Positions 46,730 to 59,007 of a stretch of DNA of 64,000 nt are shown piece after piece. Made by a program: the position numbers and the translations under genes. The notes beneath the pieces were generated by a model. That model searched no databases. It was not told where the DNA came from and was given only the letters and a program-made list of their open reading frames with translations. Within the stretch, counting starts at the first letter, position 1; every line of letters begins with the position of its first letter. The stretch is from Euptelea pleiosperma. Taxonomy: Eukaryota > Streptophyta > Magnoliopsida > Ranunculales > Eupteleaceae. The stretch lies in contig CM068548.1 in the NCBI GenBank assembly GCA_035048495.1, forward strand, positions 9,847,464 through 9,911,463, written 5' to 3'.

Positions 46730-47215
46730 CTTGACATGGAAATTTTCGTAGGTAGGATATCTAGCTGGTGCTCTCACTCCATAGCTGTGCTTGGGATCTA
46801 TAACTGTCACTGAATCACTGTGATCAACATACTTCTCCAAGAATGTCTCACCAAGCATAGACTCAGGAAGCCACTTTGCATAAACAGCTTCATATCTGTG
46901 GTAGAAAATTAAGAAAACAGAAGGTAGCCTTACTAACAATGTAATTTTGCCAACTTAACAAATCAATGCGCAAATTTTCCAAAAGGAAGGTGGCAACCCA
47001 GAAAAACTTGTAAAAACTAGAGACATTAGGTGATCCACCACCAAACAAGAAAAATATAATAAAAATGCTCATAAAAAATATATCGCTTAAAAACTATCAA
47101 GTTTTTTTGTCTTAATTGTCTGATTTGAGAAGCAAGGCATCATGACAGTATGATACTAATAGAAAGTCTGAAATAAAATGAGCTTACCTGTAAGGCGAGA
47201 GATGGCATAAGTAAT
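46730..47215 (-). pseudogene. L-arabinokinase fragment (two exons)
   Basis: Exon 47215-47188 (28 nt, DYLCHLSPYR-like) joins in phase to exon 46895-46730, which reads YEAVYAKWLPESMLGETFLE, then DHSDSVTVID and VRAPARYPTYENFHVK. This matches the GHMP/galactokinase-like part of plant L-arabinokinase (ARA1), which phosphorylates free L-arabinose in the cytosol for nucleotide-sugar salvage. Both exons have GT-AG borders and open frames. I could not find neighbouring exons on either side within several kb, so this is probably a gene fragment and not a gene; a long-intron gene cannot be fully excluded. Confidence 0.65.
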
Positions 47216-49205
47216 CTGGTGAAGTTTACAAGATAACAAGATAACAAATGGGAATTGATTTCCAGAATTCCCTCCACACGAAGAGTTGAACAGAGGTGCA
47301 TAAATGTGTCGACCCAACACTCAAGTTCTGCCAAGTACAGATTCATGACATAATTTATTAGATCAAAAGGCATACTGAATACAACAGAAGAGTAGCAACT
47401 TTATTAACCTAATTGTTATCCACCCACCAGCACAAGCTTCAAAAGACCTTGAACAAATGACTAAAAACATACTCCAGAGAGATAAAATAACAAGCATATA
47501 TTCAGCATGTAAAGTAACTTCTCCATAGATATCAAAACAAACATAAGAATCCCATAAATGAAAGTTGACACTCCAACATTCCCCCCAAAAAGTTGATATT
47601 CTAAATAGACCCACAAGCATCTCAAGTCTTAACTAACATCAAGGGGGATGGGACTGAAGCCTACTAAAATAGGTTAACAATGATGGCAACCTAACCTAAG
47701 CGAATGGTGATACTGGGAAGTAGTTCCAATGGGTAAAAAACGAGTCATTAGGTGATTCGGCTAAGCACTATCAATTTAAGCGTAATATGATAGTGGTACC
47801 TGTAAGGTGAATAAGGTTGATTTAACTCTTAATGGGTCTATATCCTTTATAGGGTAGTGTGTTTAGTTATAGTGCATGCTTGATGAATTCACTGATGTGA
47901 GCGCAGAAGTGGGGCTGACTCTTATGAGAACTTGGGTTGGTTCTCTATTGCGCTCACAAAAACCCAGGTAAGATGCAGGGAGAAACGTGCCAACCCATAA
48001 TCTATTTGGTACAAAGAATGTTGTATGCAGCATAAACAGTAGTTTACAAGCAAGTTTTTCAGTTAAAGACTAGTAGTTCACCAAGTTCGGGTATGTCATG
48101 TACTGCTCACACTAAGTGCTGATTGAAGTCCACAAGACATCGCACAAATGCACTTTAGTAACACATTTATTGAACTCAGATTTTTGTTCAAATTTGAATA
48201 TATGGGGGTTGCTGGTTTTATTGTATACATCAATCCAAAATAATAATAATAATTTGGAGCCAAAGTTTAGACCTAGCCTTATTTTGGAGGGAATCCCTGC
48301 CCATTTCAATTTTGTCTTTTGTGGCAGTACCTCTGGTAGTGCATAGCTTCTTGTGTCCTTTCTTTGTTGCTATCTTTGTTTAGTTCCACATCGAATAGTT
48401 ATGAGTGCTAAAGAGTATATATAGTTTCATTCTCTCTCTCTTGTTGGTATAAGTGCGCTAGGGAAGAGGGGCCACTCATGCACATGATAGCCATGAGTGA
48501 ACCCAAGCTAACTAGTTGAAATGCATCCCACCCCTGGGAAACCATTAACCGACCACGTCCACACTATGCAAATTCTACACGAAATGGGCAGATGTGCACA
48601 GACCAGTTCAAACAATATACCTATCATTGTAAACAAGTATTACAATCGCTTTTTTATATAGACTTATCGAGTATACTTACTAGTACATACAACTGGATTT
48701 TTACAAATGGTTGCTAGATAATCTTAATTGGGTGGGAAAGGTTCTGGTGGAAGGAGAGGCATATCTAGGTCACTACAACATTTACATGACAAGGACAAGT
48801 CACAATTTATCCATCAATTCAACTTACTAGGATACTTTGACTAAATCTTTAGCTGTTTTAACTATTAAGTGAAAATTTTGAATAATCAAATAACTTTCAT
48901 TTGTATGTTCAGTTTTATCACCAAAAACACAAGATTCAATTTAGGCTATGTCGGCATAGTTCAATTCAAATCACAAACCCGGATGGGACATGTACTAGGT
49001 CGTCAGAAAGACATTCGATGCACATTGATTATTGTGTTTCATTCCCATGGTTGCCAACTGCACAAGTCCATAGATCCTTACATTAGGCTATTAGATTTAT
49101 TTTTGGGAGATTTCTTGCTAAGCGTATAGTACATTGTCAAATCCAATACCATAAATGTTCTTGGCAAGACTAAAACCAAAAAGGTGGAACAAAAGACAAG
49201 CTGAA
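47216..49205. other. No protein gene recognised
   Basis: Short frames lack homology. The stretch includes the possible Pol III promoter near 48382. The remainder is AT-rich spacer up to the hAT duplication at 49206. Confidence 0.4.
48382..48656 (+). ncRNA. Possible Pol III (snRNA-type promoter) transcription unit
   Basis: AGTTCCACATCG (48382-48393) matches the plant snRNA upstream sequence element RTCCCACATCG at most positions. TATATATAG starts at 48416, about 22 bp downstream, close to the spacing of plant Pol III snRNA promoters. A T6 run lies near 48651-48656. A transcript would start near 48443 and be about 210 nt. It is not U6, U3 or 7SL by its first bases. The call rests on promoter spacing only. 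Confidence 0.25.
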
Positions 49206-49312
49206 TAAGAAACTAGGGCCGCAACTTGGGAGGGTTGGGTCGGGTTGGAGGTCAACCCTAGCCTAACCCAACCTTAAAGGTTGTCAACCCTAACCCAACC
49301 CAAGGTCGGGCC

Positions 49313-49526
49313 AGTTGAATTGGAGAATTAGGGTTAGGGTTAGGTTTGTGGAAGAGAGAAAGAAGAGAGAGAAGAAAGGATGTCAATTGTGCTTAGGTCA
49401 CAATGGCTCCATAAATCTTATTTATGTAAGTCCCAAATACAAAAGACAAATATACCCCTCAAGGGGTATTTACAGAACTACCCCTCCGATACATATAAAA
49501 TACGTATTTCTACGTATATGATAACA
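49313..49526 (-). repeat. 3' LTR of the copia element (214 bp)
   Basis: It starts TGTTATCATATACG and ends CAATTCAACT on the minus strand. Differences from the other LTR are at 49350 and 49406, plus the absence of a 13-bp stretch near 49322. Confidence 0.95.
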
Positions 49527-49533
49527 CTCCTCC

Positions 49534-52500
49534 TCAAGTTGGTGCATAAATATCTCTCATGCCCAACTTGCACAAGCACTTATGGAGTTGCCAACTGGGA
49601 ACTCCCTTCGTGAAGACATCTGCAACCTGTTCATCAGTCTTCACAAATGGGGTGCACACTGCCCCAGAGATAATCTTCTTTCTAATGAAGTGTCGGTCCA
49701 CCTCAATGTGTTTGGCACGATCATGCTGAACGGGATTGTGAGCAATGCTGATGGCGGCTTTGTTGTCACAATATAAGCTCACAGATCCAGAAACTGGGAA
49801 ACCAAGTTCAGCAACCAACACTTTCAACCAAAGCATCTCACACAAGCCATGAGCCATTGCTCTGAATTCGGCCTCTGCACTAGATCTGGCGACCACAGGT
49901 TGCTTCTTGCTTCTTCAAGTGACCAGATTGCCCCCAACAAAGGTGCAATATCCAGAAGTGGATCTCCGATCATCTTTGGCCCCTGCCCAGTCTGCATCGG
50001 TATAAGCCTCTATACGCATGTGGCCATTCTTCTCAAACAGAAGACCTCTACCAGGGGCTGACTTAAGATACCTCAAGATCCGATGTGCTGCCTTTAAATG
50101 AATACCTCTGGGTGAGTGCATATACTGACTGATCACACTCACTGCATAGGCAATGTCGGGTCGAGTCAGGGAGAGATAGATCAATCGCCCAATAAGTCTC
50201 TGAAAGCTCCCTACATCTTGTAGGAGTTCACCACTGGCATCTGCTAGCTGGTGATTCTGCTCTATAGGAGTTTCCACTGGTTTCGTACCCAATCTGCCTG
50301 AGTCTTGTAACAAGTCTAAGACATACTTCCTCTGAGAGATGAAGATCCCCTGACTGGATCTTGCAACTTCGATGCCTAGGAAGTATTTGAGAGGTCCTAG
50401 ATCTTTGGTTTCAAACTCCTCCGCTAACTGAAGCTTCAGCTTGGCTACCTCTGCTGCATCATTCCCTGTGAGAATGATGTCATCAACATAAACAATGAGG
50501 GCAGTGGTGTTCTTCCCTTGATGCTTCACAAATAGGGTGTGGTCGGCCTGACTTTGAGTGTAACCCAGCTTCTTCACGGCTAGGGTGAATCTCTCGAACC
50601 ATGCCCTTGGAGATTGTTTAAGCCCATAGAGGGCTTTCTTCAGTCTACACACCTTGCTACTTTGTCCTGGGGGAGTGAATCCAGGAGGAGGTACCATGTA
50701 GACTTCTTCATGTAGGTCCCCATGAAGAAAAGCATTCTTTACATCTAGCTGATGCAAAGGCCACTCTTGATTTGCTGCCACTGACAACAACACCCTGATG
50801 GAGTTCATCTTTGCCACAGGTGCAAAGGTCTCCACATAGTCAATCCCATAAGTCTGGGTGTACCCCTTGGCTATTAATCTCGCCTTGTACTTCTAAACAG
50901 ACCCGTCTGCCTTGTATTTGATTGTGAACACCCATCTGCAACCCATAGGTTTCTTGCCTCTTGGCAGGTCAACAAGCTCCCATGTCCCATTCTTGTCCAG
51001 AGCTTTCATTTCCTCTATCATAGCAGCTTTCCATCTTGGTTAAGCCAGCCCCTCTGCCACTGAAGAGGGTATAGGAATAGTGGAAAGGGAAGTGATAAAG
51101 GCTTTATAGGAGGGGGACAAGGCATCATAGGAGACAAAGTTACTCAGAGGATGCTGAGTGCAGCTTCTGACTCCTTTTCTTAGAGCAATAGGAAGATCAG
51201 AAGCATCAGTAGAAGGAGAAATGACAGGCATAGAAAGAAGTGGAGGATTACCTGGATCCAAGGTAGGAACCACTGGTACTGGATTGGCTGTAGCTTTCTC
51301 CCTTCTGCTATAGACTTTGAGCTCCTTCTGAGCTCCAAGAGCACTATCAATCCCACTAGTAATATGAGTAGGCGGAGAGCTCTCAAACTCTAAGGGAGGA
51401 GATAGGGATATAGCAGGAAGAGGAACAATCCACCTCTCTTCACTACGACTCTCCCCCTGAAAAGAGGTGGGGGAGAAAAAAGACAGCTCCTCACGGAAGG
51501 TGACATCCATGTAGACAAACTTCTTCCCAGAAGACGGATGGTAACACTTGTATCCCTTGTGGGTAGAGGAGTAACCAAGAAAGACGCACTTGAGTGCTTT
51601 AGGATCGAGTTTGGTGCGATGGGACCCAGGATATGTACATAGCATACACACCCAAAGATGCGAGGAGGAATAGTGAATAGAGGAGAGCCAGGAACAAGGA
51701 CTTGAATAGGAGACTGGAAATTGAGCACTCGAGATGGTATTCTGTTAGTCAAGTAGGCAGCTGTCAACACAGCATCCGACCAATAAGATTTGGGGACCTG
51801 AGAGCTAATCAAGAGAGACCGAGCTATCTCAGTCAAGTGCCGCATTTTCCTTTCAGCTTACACCATTCTGTTGAGGGGTGTAGCTGCAAGAATTTTGGTG
51901 ACAAATCCCATGGTCAATGAGGTAATGTTGAAGACCCCCAAACATATATTCTCCACCCTGGTCGGTACGAAGAACCTTGATGGAGATACCATACTGGGTC
52001 TGGATCATCTTATGAAAACCCTTAAAGATGGAATGAACCTCATCTTTGGTTTTCATGAGATAGACCCATGTACACCTAGTATGATCATCAACAAAAGAAA
52101 CAAAATAGCGGAAGCCAAAGATAGAAGTAGTGGGGGAAGGGCCATATACATCAGAATGCACAATGTCAAAACAAGTAGAACTTCTATTACCTCTGGAGGG
52201 ATAATTCGATCTACAATGCTTAGAGAGATCACAAGTCTCACAGTGTAAAGCCGAAAAAGAAACAGAAACAAACAAACTAGGAAATAAAAGTTTCAAATAC
52301 TGAAAAGAGACATGCCCCAGACGGGCATGCCAGCTCAAAACAACATCTATCCTACTACTACTACTAGCAGACGACTGTAGTGCTGTGGGCTTAGGAAGGC
52401 GTCCATCCAGAAGGTAGAGGCCATGAGCTTCATGTCCAGTGCCAATCGTCCTCCTCGTCTCTAGGTCCTGAAAGACACAAGAAGTAGGAGAAAAAGTGAC

Positions 52501-53959
52501 ACTACAGTTTAGGGATTTAGTCAAAGCACTAACAGAAAGTAGGTTAGAAGTAAATCTGGGAACATGCAAAACTGATGAAAGAAGCAATTGGGGGAGAGGG
52601 AAGGATATTCCCTTTCCCAGACACAGAAGATAAGGTGCCATCAGCTGTCTTCACCTTATCATGGCCAGAACATATGGAATAAGTAGAAAATAAAGAAGAC
52701 AAGCCCGTCATGTGTTCCGAAGCCCCTGAATCAATAATCCAAGTGGGGCTGGATGATGGGAGGGACACATGATGAGCAAGTCTAGTGTTACCTGACTGTG
52801 CGAAGGAGGTGGATGATGTGGCAGATGGACCATCAAGCTGCTGAAGGAGGCGTTGAAGGCCTGCATACTCGGTGGCTGAAAAACCACTAGGAGGAGCTGA
52901 AGGAAGAGGGCTCGCTAGGGCCTGTCCTGGAAAAGGAGCAGAAGAATCCACACTGACTGTATGAGTACTGGAGGAGGCTGGCTGGCTAGGACGCCCATGT
53001 AGCTTCCAACACTTGGCACAAACATGCCCTAACTTGCCGCAGAAATCACACTTGGGCCTCTCTCTAGGCAGAGACTTCCCAGGAGAAGATCCAGTAGGAA
53101 CATAAGATGGAGCTGAGGTAGGCTGATGAGATATACCCTTCGAAGGCTGCTGTAACTGCTGAGGCTGATAAGCAGGAGACGCTGCTAGCGCTGATCGCTC
53201 TAGAAGGGGATGCTCACTCTGAAGAGAGATCCTCCGACTCTCCTCATTCTGAAGATAGGCATACACCTCACTGAGAGAGGGAAGATCCATCCTACTACTC
53301 AAAATCTGAACCCGGGCAAGCTCATAAGACGGATTGAGCCCAGCAAGGAAATCAAAGATCTGGCCCTTCTCTATATATCGACGAAAGGGCGCAACCTCTG
53401 ATGGGTTGAGAGGCTAATAAGAGTAGTAATGATCAAGCTCCTGCCACAAGGTACAAAGAGCAGTGTAGTACTGGGAGAGAGACTTCTCCCTCTGCCGAAA
53501 GTGGGAGATAGTCTGTCGCAGCTGAAATGCCCGTCCTGTGTTTTGCTGCTGTGAGTAAGTCTTCTTAGTGATCTCCCAGACCTCTTGCGCTGTGCGCATA
53601 AATAAGAAACTCTCACTGATATCAGGCTCCATAGAGTTGAGGAGCCATGACATGACAGTAAGATCATCTGTCTGCCACTGTCGATAAGATGGATCGGTCT
53701 TGGGAGGCTCAACTGTATCTCCTGTAGTGTGACCCAACTTCCCACGGCCTCCAATAAACAACCGTGCTGCTTGTGCCCAACGCAAATAATTCTTGCCGTC
53801 TAGCTTTACTGATGTGATCTGTAAGCTAGGGTTCTCATAGGCCAAGTGATGCACCATAGGGCCTCCAATACCAGTGGAGGGAACATCAGTGCTCACATCT
53901 GACTCTGAAGGAGAAGGCAAGGAAGGAGTAGGAACCACGGGAGGCGGTGGATCTGCCAT
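49534..53959 (-). pseudogene. Broken copia gag-pol coding region
   Basis: Domains in order on the minus strand: gag from 53959 (MADPPPPVVPTPSLPS), zinc knuckle CDFCGKLGHVCAKC near 53050, protease WIIDSGASEHMTG near 52730, integrase from about 52400 (WHARLGHVSFQYL, then DQGGEY), reverse transcriptase from about 50835 (QLDVKNAFLHGDL, YVDDII) and RNase H to 49534 (ARSSAEAEFRAMAHG, DVFTKGVP). Stops occur in frame near 53414, 51040, 50893 and 49915. Frame changes occur near 52600, 51850 and 51630. Such a copy cannot make a full polyprotein and would depend on proteins from a relative. Confidence 0.9.
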
Positions 53960-54725
53960 GAAGAAATAGGGCCAAGAACAACTATAGGGCGAAGAGGAAA
54001 GTCACAAAAAAATTACCCCAGGATCAGAATAAAGCAAAAGAACCAGACCAGAGATTGTAGGAGCATCTACACAGGGTATATAGGACCCAAGAATTTCTCA
54101 AGAGACCAAAGAAAGGAGCTGGATGGAGAATGAGACTCAACACATACCCATACGAACCTCAAAATGGAGCATAAGTAGCCCGATGAAGGAGGAAATAGGT
54201 ATAGATGTGCAAACAAACATCCTAAAACCAAAAAAGAATCCTGAAGGAAGGTGTTTAGAGTCAAGTGGATGGGATTTTTTATCAAACCGATGGGCATAGG
54301 GAGCAATATAGCCACCGGCGGAACTACTTGGGGAAGAAAACTTCCCACAAGTCTCAAATCTCGATGGATCCTTTGAAGAAAGGTATCCACATGTCGGTTA
54401 GGTTGGGGAGGATTAGAATGAAGCAAGAAACCCCTCGAAAAACTTCATATAATGGTCGAAAAATGAGCTGGTTCACAAACTGGTTTGTGCGAAAATTTTG
54501 TGAATAATGGCCAAAAAAACACCTCAAATGGATCCAAAAAATTCCCAAAAAATACCCAAAAAATAGGAAAAAAGGAGATCTATCAATTGGTGAAGGTTTC
54601 AGCAAACCTCAATTTTCGGGTTCATAGAGCTGATGACGTCAGCCTGCAGTCTGATGACGTCAGCAGGCGTCAGGTTGCCTCTAGTTTGTATCCAAGAACA
54701 CTCCGGTGAGCCTCGACGGCAGATT

Positions 54726-54737
54726 GCTCTGATACCA
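54726..54737 (-). other. Primer-binding site of the copia element
   Basis: The minus strand reads TGGTATCAGAGC immediately after the 5' LTR, complementary to initiator methionine tRNA. Confidence 0.9.
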
Positions 54738-54964
54738 AGTTGAATTGAAGAGTAGAATTGGAGAATTAGGGTTAGGGTTAGGTTTGTAGAAGAGAGAAAG
54801 AAGAGAGAGAAGAAAGGATGTCAATTGTGCTTAGGTCACAATGACTCCATAAATCTTATTTATGTAAGTCCCAAATACAAAAGACAAATATACCCCTCAA
54901 GGGGTATTTACAGAACTACCCCTCCGATACATATAAAATACGTATTTCTACGTATATGATAACA
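54738..54964 (-). repeat. 5' LTR of the copia element (227 bp)
   Basis: Same ends as the 3' LTR, with 13 extra bases (AAGAGTAGAATTG at 54748-54760) that look like a local duplication. It directly adjoins the primer-binding site. Confidence 0.95.
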
Positions 54965-55546
54965 GGGCCTAGATTTTCCAACCCTAACCCAACCCTATCG
55001 GGTTGGGTCGGGTTGGTCAATTTCTTAATTTTTTTATTGGTTGGAAATATTGTTAAATTTTTTCATATTAAAATAATTTATCGACCAATACAATAGCTGT
55101 TGTGCTATCCATTAAATAATAGCATAACTACATTTCCAAAGCTCGTGAAAGAAAACATAATATTTTCATAATAACGGAAAAGTTCATTACCTCAAATGCA
55201 TGATAAAAGTCACCAAAGAAATAACCAAAAACAATCGTTAGAGAAAAACACGATATTTTCACTATCAACCGATCACATAAAATGCCAAAATGTAGTTTCA
55301 ATGACATTTTGTAATATCACACAAAGGTTGTAGTTACTAAGGACAAACATCCATGGGCTGCTGCATTTGTCAAAATGTAGTGTAGATATTTGTCGGTAAA
55401 ACTAAAATTTGTAAGTGGGGCTTGGGTTGGGCCAAGCCTCAACCCTAACCCAACCCGATTTGATCGGGTTACCAAAAATCCGGCCCAAGCCCAACCCAGC
55501 CCTAATGTCGGGTTGGGCCCGCCCAAGTTGCAGCACTATCAGAAAC

Positions 55547-56175
55547 CAATTGAGAGCAAAACAAAATTTGGGGGGCAAAAAACTTGGGATGGAGAGCCAT
55601 TGCATCACCACTCATATTCACGTCGTGAGCAAACAATGCGTTGAGCAATCCAAAATGCTCCACTCCAGATGGTACAAACACTATTTACTGAGTGCCAAAC
55701 AGAGAGGAGAAAGAAACAAGCATAAATATTTTAACTGCTCTCATTTCCATCTACTCCTACAAAAACTCTAGGCCTCATAACTCCAAAGACCATTAAAAAA
55801 TGCAACCACGAGGAGAAAATGTAGAGGCTCTCAAACCTACTGAGTGAAATACTCAACCACATAATTAAATAAGGTCAACAATAGAACCTGGAATGAAAGG
55901 ATCCAAGACATAGTTCCACAAGATCAACGAATGCAATAATGGGAGCCAAGACCAAATTTACTGACACCATCACAACACACTCAGCCATACCCCAGGTTAT
56001 GCACACTTTAACATTGGGAGCTGTATCGTGTCCAATACCGAGCTGCATCCTTTTCATGCCCAGGTAACAGAGATAATACAATTGAAATAAGGAACTAGTG
56101 GTACAAAGATTCTCCCTTAAGTGACCCATAAATCTAATTTCTGTCAAGTAATGGTCCAAATTCCAAACCACCAAA
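55547..56175 (-). other. Exon-like membrane segment, unidentified
   Basis: The minus strand at about 56075-55890 carries an open stretch (APNVKVCITWGMAECVVMVS, then VLAPIIAFVDLVELCLGSFH) with hydrophobic segments. It ends at a possible donor, CAG|GTTCTA. I do not recognise the family. It may be one more gene fragment of the kind seen at 59-63 kb, or chance. Confidence 0.25.
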
Positions 56176-57400
56176 CAGGGGGCAGCACCTCTTGAGCCAC
56201 CGCTGGCTCGAGCTCCTCAACCTCCTGCAGTTCCCCAAGCTGATCCCGAGCAGGAGCAGCGTGAGCGTGACACACTATTTAGTTTCATTCACGCTTCACT
56301 AAAAACAAACATCAAAAAAATGAATGAGAATGATCATTGATAGCCGCTAGCTTCAAATGAATGAGCCATGCGTGTCGTGTATCAATCATTTCATTAGCCG
56401 CAGGTCAAGCTATGTCTCCCGATATAGGTATAGGAATCATTAGCTTTTGAATTCAAGGTGTTTGGTGACAGGTCAAGCTATGTATCAGGAAGGTGGGAGA
56501 GAAAGGCTGAATCTCATAGTTGCAAACATGCTCTGTGCTGCGCCAAGTAAAGACTAGCCAATGTTCGCTTCACTGACGTCCCATCGTTTTAAAAATCCCA
56601 TTATTGGCTCATTCTTCATCGAACCATATGGATCGATCTAGCAATGATGGAATGTATATTTTGTTAATTGAATCACATGAAATTTTGCCCAACTCCGCTC
56701 CTATTCCTATTATTATTGCTTCAATAACAAGTATTTTTGTTTTCAAATCAGATAAATCATTTGATCTACGATTCATTTGAACAAAACAAAAGAAAAGGCC
56801 TGGCTAGGTACTGACCAGGCCAGACCGGGGAATAAAAGGACATTTCGGACGAAATAAAAGAGGTATTTCCTTCCAACTTTTCTATTTCCAAACCAATACT
56901 TCCGATTTGAATAGCCAAACCTTCTTAATTTGAAGAAAATAATAGATTTCCTTCTCCTTGGGCTTCTTTTGTTCCGCTTTTTTTTGGATTCTTTGATTTG
57001 ATTTCTCCAATGGCTCACTCAGTGCTTACGCACTTCGCTTCGCTGCCGTATGCACAAAAATCCAATCATTGTGCATATAGCTGTGGTGGCTCGCTTTGTT
57101 TTAAACGACTCTAAACGAAACGATCTTAAGCTTCTATATACTATATGCGCTATTCGACTGAACCCATTTTTTATAGTTCCATTCTGTCGGGCTCTGCATT
57201 CATGAAATTCCAACACCAACAACAGAAAGCAAATTCTTCGATCTCAATTTCGGACGAATGAAATTCGTTCATCTCTAGTATTGAGTAGGCTTCAGGAGGG
57301 GGACCCGAATCCTTGTTGTCGAGGGGGCTGGTTTTGCAAAACATTCTTGTGTATCCGAGGTCAAGTATTGAACAAAGCGATGGGTGGGGGGGATTAAATG
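56176..57400. other. Probable nuclear copy of mitochondrial DNA
   Basis: Base composition and phrasing change here: less AT-rich, with stretches such as ACGCACTTCGCTTCGCTGCC near 57026 and C/G-balanced codon-like sequence typical of plant mitochondrial spacers. No known mitochondrial gene is intact. A frame entering from 56176 (QPPAVPQADPEQEQRERDTL) closes near 56339. The left border adjoins unrelated nuclear-style sequence. The call rests on style and needs a search. Confidence 0.4.
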
Positions 57401-59007
57401 ATCCCCCACCTCCGTTACTCTTTAGGAGGCATTCACCCAAATATGTGTATATATATATATACACTTCTATTTCGTTATAACTGTGTACAGACCCTTCCAC
57501 CTAAAGCCTTCAGATTTGTGTAGATTGAAGATCAAACAAGGAAGAGAAATATTTTATTGGTGTAAAAGGTACTTGAAATTGAACTCATATGGTATTACTT
57601 GTACCAACTCCAAAAAAGGCACTTAACTGCTTCCTTCCTTAGTTCAGTGGGTAATTGCAAGCAGATCTAATCTAACAAAGACTCCAAGTCCTTTGCAATG
57701 TCAAGTATATACCAATCTAACAGCTTTGGGATCACTAGCTTGTTTGTTGTTGAGATGCCTTACTTGTGAGTAGTGTCTCTTGCCACTTCCAACTCGTATT
57801 CAACTTGAGAACAAATCTAGTAGCATATGATGAAGTTTTGTGTATTATAGTAGCATAGACATAATTTAGATGCAAAAGTGCTTTGATGAAGTTTCTAAGA
57901 CCACACTAGTAATAGGGGGGCGAATCTAGAAGATGTTGATGTTTAGAAAAATTTAGCATTGTTCCCTATGACTTCAACAATCCTTTCTAATTCGGGACAA
58001 ACTTACAACGGGGGAGGGGACCGGTTTCCGTATGAGAGTGCAAATGTAACCAAGGGTTCAGACCACTCCAGTCCAAACATGCTTCGTGTGCCATCTCACC
58101 CTTCTTTGCACCTTTTGACTAGGTTTGTTGGGAACTCAACAAAAAGTTGTTACATTATCAATTTGCAAATTCATGCTTTGAAGAAAATTGATTATCCCTT
58201 CCTTACCAACCCAACCTACCACTCTTTAATAAAAAAGAAAGAAGGAAATTAAATAACTTGGAAATGAAAACCAACTTACACATATTGAGTGATAAGGTAG
58301 TCTCAAGATGAAATGCTCGATTGTCAATGCATTCAGTGAGTGCCCACCTACATTTAACATTGTTTGAGATAGACAACATTGGGTTTGATGGATCACCAAG
58401 CTATCTGATACAATTTACATTATATGGAAATATCCTAAACACCTTACATATAGGAGAGTCCCAAGGTCTAAGGTTAGACTGTCGTAAGCTCTTAAGGTAG
58501 TATAACCATGCAGAAAGGTTCAAGCTTGGGAGGGAGAGAGGAAAACCATTTTGATGAATCCCACCTAGGAGATCTCCAAGGTTAAAAACCAACATGAAGA
58601 GATGATCATAACCTCATGTTCAAGAAAAATTCTGTGGCTTGGATGGCTATGACCATCCAACCAGATCGAACTTTGACTTAGGAGGTCTTTTGTGAAGACA
58701 CGTGGAGGATGATAGGTACAGTTTTATTGCTTATAAATCGTATGATGCTCTATAAGAAGCAGGCATATATCAACTCTTATATATACACTAGGTCTAAGTT
58801 TTTGAAAGTAGAATATACAAATTTGGGGAACAAGTCGCTTTGGAATTCATTGATCTCAACAATACAAAGTTCATATGCATAACGATCAAAATTGCTGACA
58901 TAGACACTTATAGGACAATAAATAGAAGAATAACTAGAAACAAATTAAACTACTGTAAGAAATTCCACTAGTCTAATATGGAGATAAAATGGCTAGATAG
59001 ATCTTAC
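57401..59007. other. No gene recognised
   Basis: A (TA)n tract lies near 57446-57462. A 97-codon plus-strand frame at 57959-58252 has no homology I know. No splice-bordered exon could be identified. Confidence 0.4.

Larger units (their letters stand above)
49313..54964 (-). mobile_element. Ty1/copia retrotransposon, full structure, defective
   Basis: It has two LTRs, a primer-binding site and gag-protease-integrase-reverse transcriptase-RNase H in copia order on the minus strand. It is flanked by a perfect 5-bp duplication, GGGCC (49308-49312 and 54965-54969). The LTRs differ by two substitutions plus a 13-bp indel, so insertion is recent. The coding region carries several stops and frame changes. 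It inserted in the hAT element at 49214-55538. It is related to the decayed copy at 0.8-4.2 kb. Confidence 0.95.
49214..55538. mobile_element. hAT element of GGGTTGGGTCGGG family, split by copia
   Basis: The ends read TAGGGCCGCAACTTGGG and, inverted, TAGTGCTGCAACTTGGG. The flanks are TAAGAAAC (49206-49213) and TCAGAAAC (55539-55546), an 8-bp duplication with one mismatch. Removing the copia element and its 5-bp duplication leaves about 670 bp with no coding sequence and many GGGTTGGGTCGGG phrases at both ends. Confidence 0.82.
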
